From: Gemmatimonadota bacterium
GTDB lineage: Bacteria; Gemmatimonadota; Gemmatimonadetes; Longimicrobiales; Gaopeijiaceae
Assembly (NCBI GenBank): GCA_028874905.1
Contig: JAPPGZ010000049.1
Location: 1-52,582 of the forward strand
DNA length: 52,582 bases
Direction: 5' to 3'
The notes below the pieces were generated by a model, which saw nothing but the letters and a program-made list of their open reading frames with translations, had not been told where the DNA came from and ran no database searches. Positions 52,034 to 52,582 of the stretch are shown one piece after another (the first letter of the stretch is position 1; each line of letters starts with the position of its first letter). Both the position numbers and the translations under genes were made by a program.

Positions 52034-52366
52034 ATGGACCACTGGGCGAATTGCTGCCGCGCGCTTGCGCGAAAGGCCGCGGAGGAAGGAGACTGGGACC
52101 GGCACGATCGATCAACACTCGCTCCCGACCTCTTCCGCCGACTGGAGGCGGCATCCATGAAGGGACCGTACACACACTACCGGATGGCGGGAGACACGCC
52201 GCAGGCGTGGCGTCCCGCCTGCCAGAAGCATCCCGGGGACACGGTCCCGCGTCTGGATGATCCCTCCACTTGGAGGGCGGAGGAGGTCACCTGCGGTCTG
52301 TGCCTTCACTCGGAGGGCATGATGGCCTTCCGCGATCACCCCTGGTGGAAAGAGAGGAGCGGATGA
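52034..52366 (+). CDS. Small hypothetical protein with clustered cysteines
   Basis: 110 codons from ATG 52034. An in-frame ATG at 52157 has a strong GGAGG 8 nt upstream and would give a 69-residue form starting KGPYTHYRMAGD. The C-terminal part has CQKHPGD and VTCGLCLHSEGM, a possible small zinc-binding or disulfide motif. In the preceding frame, AGGAG plus ATG 51976 begins a short coding-like stretch (NRLWHRLRRDNVRA) that would join this ORF if one base were removed, so the true gene could be longer and frameshifted. Its stop overlaps the start of the next gene. The family is unknown; phage or plasmid origin is plausible. Confidence 0.5.
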   Translation: MDHWANCCRALARKAAEEGDWDRHDRSTLAPDLFRRLEAASMKGPYTHYRMAGDTPQAWRPACQKHPGDTVPRLDDPSTWRAEEVTCGLCLHSEGMMAFRDHPWWKERSG

Positions 52367-52582
52367 GCGACAGCAAGCATGACGCTGCTGCGAATGCAAT
52401 TGACGACGTGGGGTCCGGCCTGCTGCGGCTGGGCTGCTTTCTCCTGTTGGGCCTACCTCTCCTGTTGGTCTGCCTATTCCTCGTCGGCGCCTTTGTGGTC
52501 GCCGTGCCGTGGCTGGGGGTGCCGCTCCTAGTGGCGATTGTGTGGGCCGTGGTCGCCAACTACAAGAGGCGCATTGCCGATC
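52363..52582 (+). CDS. Membrane protein, partial (runs off window)
   Basis: Starts at ATG 52363 overlapping the previous stop (ATGA), with GAGGAG 6 nt upstream. After 20 polar residues (MSDSKHDAAANAIDDVGSGL) there is a long hydrophobic double segment (LLRLGCFLLLGLPLLLV and FLVGAFVVAVPWLGVPLLV, residues 21-66) and a basic end NYKRRIAD at the window edge. At least two membrane helices; no family recognised. Confidence 0.6.
   Translation, partial: MSDSKHDAAANAIDDVGSGLLRLGCFLLLGLPLLLVCLFLVGAFVVAVPWLGVPLLVAIVWAVVANYKRRIAD

Noticed and set aside
1..52582. CRISPR arrays, rRNA genes, complete insertion sequences
   Set aside because: No regularly spaced direct repeats, no rRNA-like stretches and no transposase or integrase frames were found.

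Overview
The window is a high-GC bacterial chromosome segment. It encodes many exported enzymes: TolB/PD40-amidohydrolase megaproteins, S9 prolyl oligopeptidase-like peptidases, a Tat-exported PLP enzyme, orphan carboxypeptidase-regulatory/TonB-plug proteins and an Omp85-type outer membrane protein. That mix, with a tyrA-aroA-cmk-rpsA block and an AroA-Cmk fusion, suggests a Gram-negative of the Gemmatimonadota or a close neighbour. The assignment is inferred from gene content, not from a marker-gene tree. There is no rRNA and no CRISPR array. One tRNA-Leu(UAA) is present.

Left block (193-13824, all minus strand), in transcription order: RNase Z, prephenate dehydrogenase, fused AroA-Cmk, ribosomal protein S1, an LpoA/LivK-like lipoprotein, acyl-CoA carboxylase carboxyltransferase, a double-PDZ exported protein, biotin carboxylase, a separate biotin carrier protein, and the catalytic subunit of a methylmalonyl-CoA-type mutase without its B12 domain. 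The last genes form a propionyl-CoA to methylmalonyl-CoA to succinyl-CoA module; its B12 subunit and epimerase are not in the window.

Middle block (14033-32942). A tight five-gene plus-strand operon carries the Tat-exported PLP enzyme, a CopC-CopD fusion, an S9 peptidase, an orphan plug protein and a lipoprotein. It is followed by a YbdG-like MscS channel with a class C beta-lactamase-type enzyme, ApaG, a lipoprotein, a repeat protein split by an in-frame TAA, an Omp85-like barrel and an exported fumarylacetoacetase-family enzyme. Beyond the tRNA, a minus-strand operon holds a small barrel protein, arginase, a frameshifted ABC ATPase and its permease.

Right block (33287-49314). Three paralogous TolB-amidohydrolase proteins of 1124-1242 residues lie in two convergent operons. 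One operon also contains a second S9 peptidase plus orphan plug pair. A DAACS-type symporter follows. Together these look like an envelope peptide-scavenging and processing island (inference).

Right edge (49328-52582). This is accessory-looking DNA: a truncated HipB-like regulator with a nearby palindrome, a GPP34 (GOLPH3-like) domain fused to a cytochrome P450 whose C-terminus is cut off just after the heme cysteine, and small unknown genes running off the end.

A short dispersed element with imperfect terminal inverted repeats occurs three times, at 1-190, 29567-29688 and 32807-32984. One copy ends 2 nt from the mutase stop codon and another covers the 5' end of a membrane protein gene.
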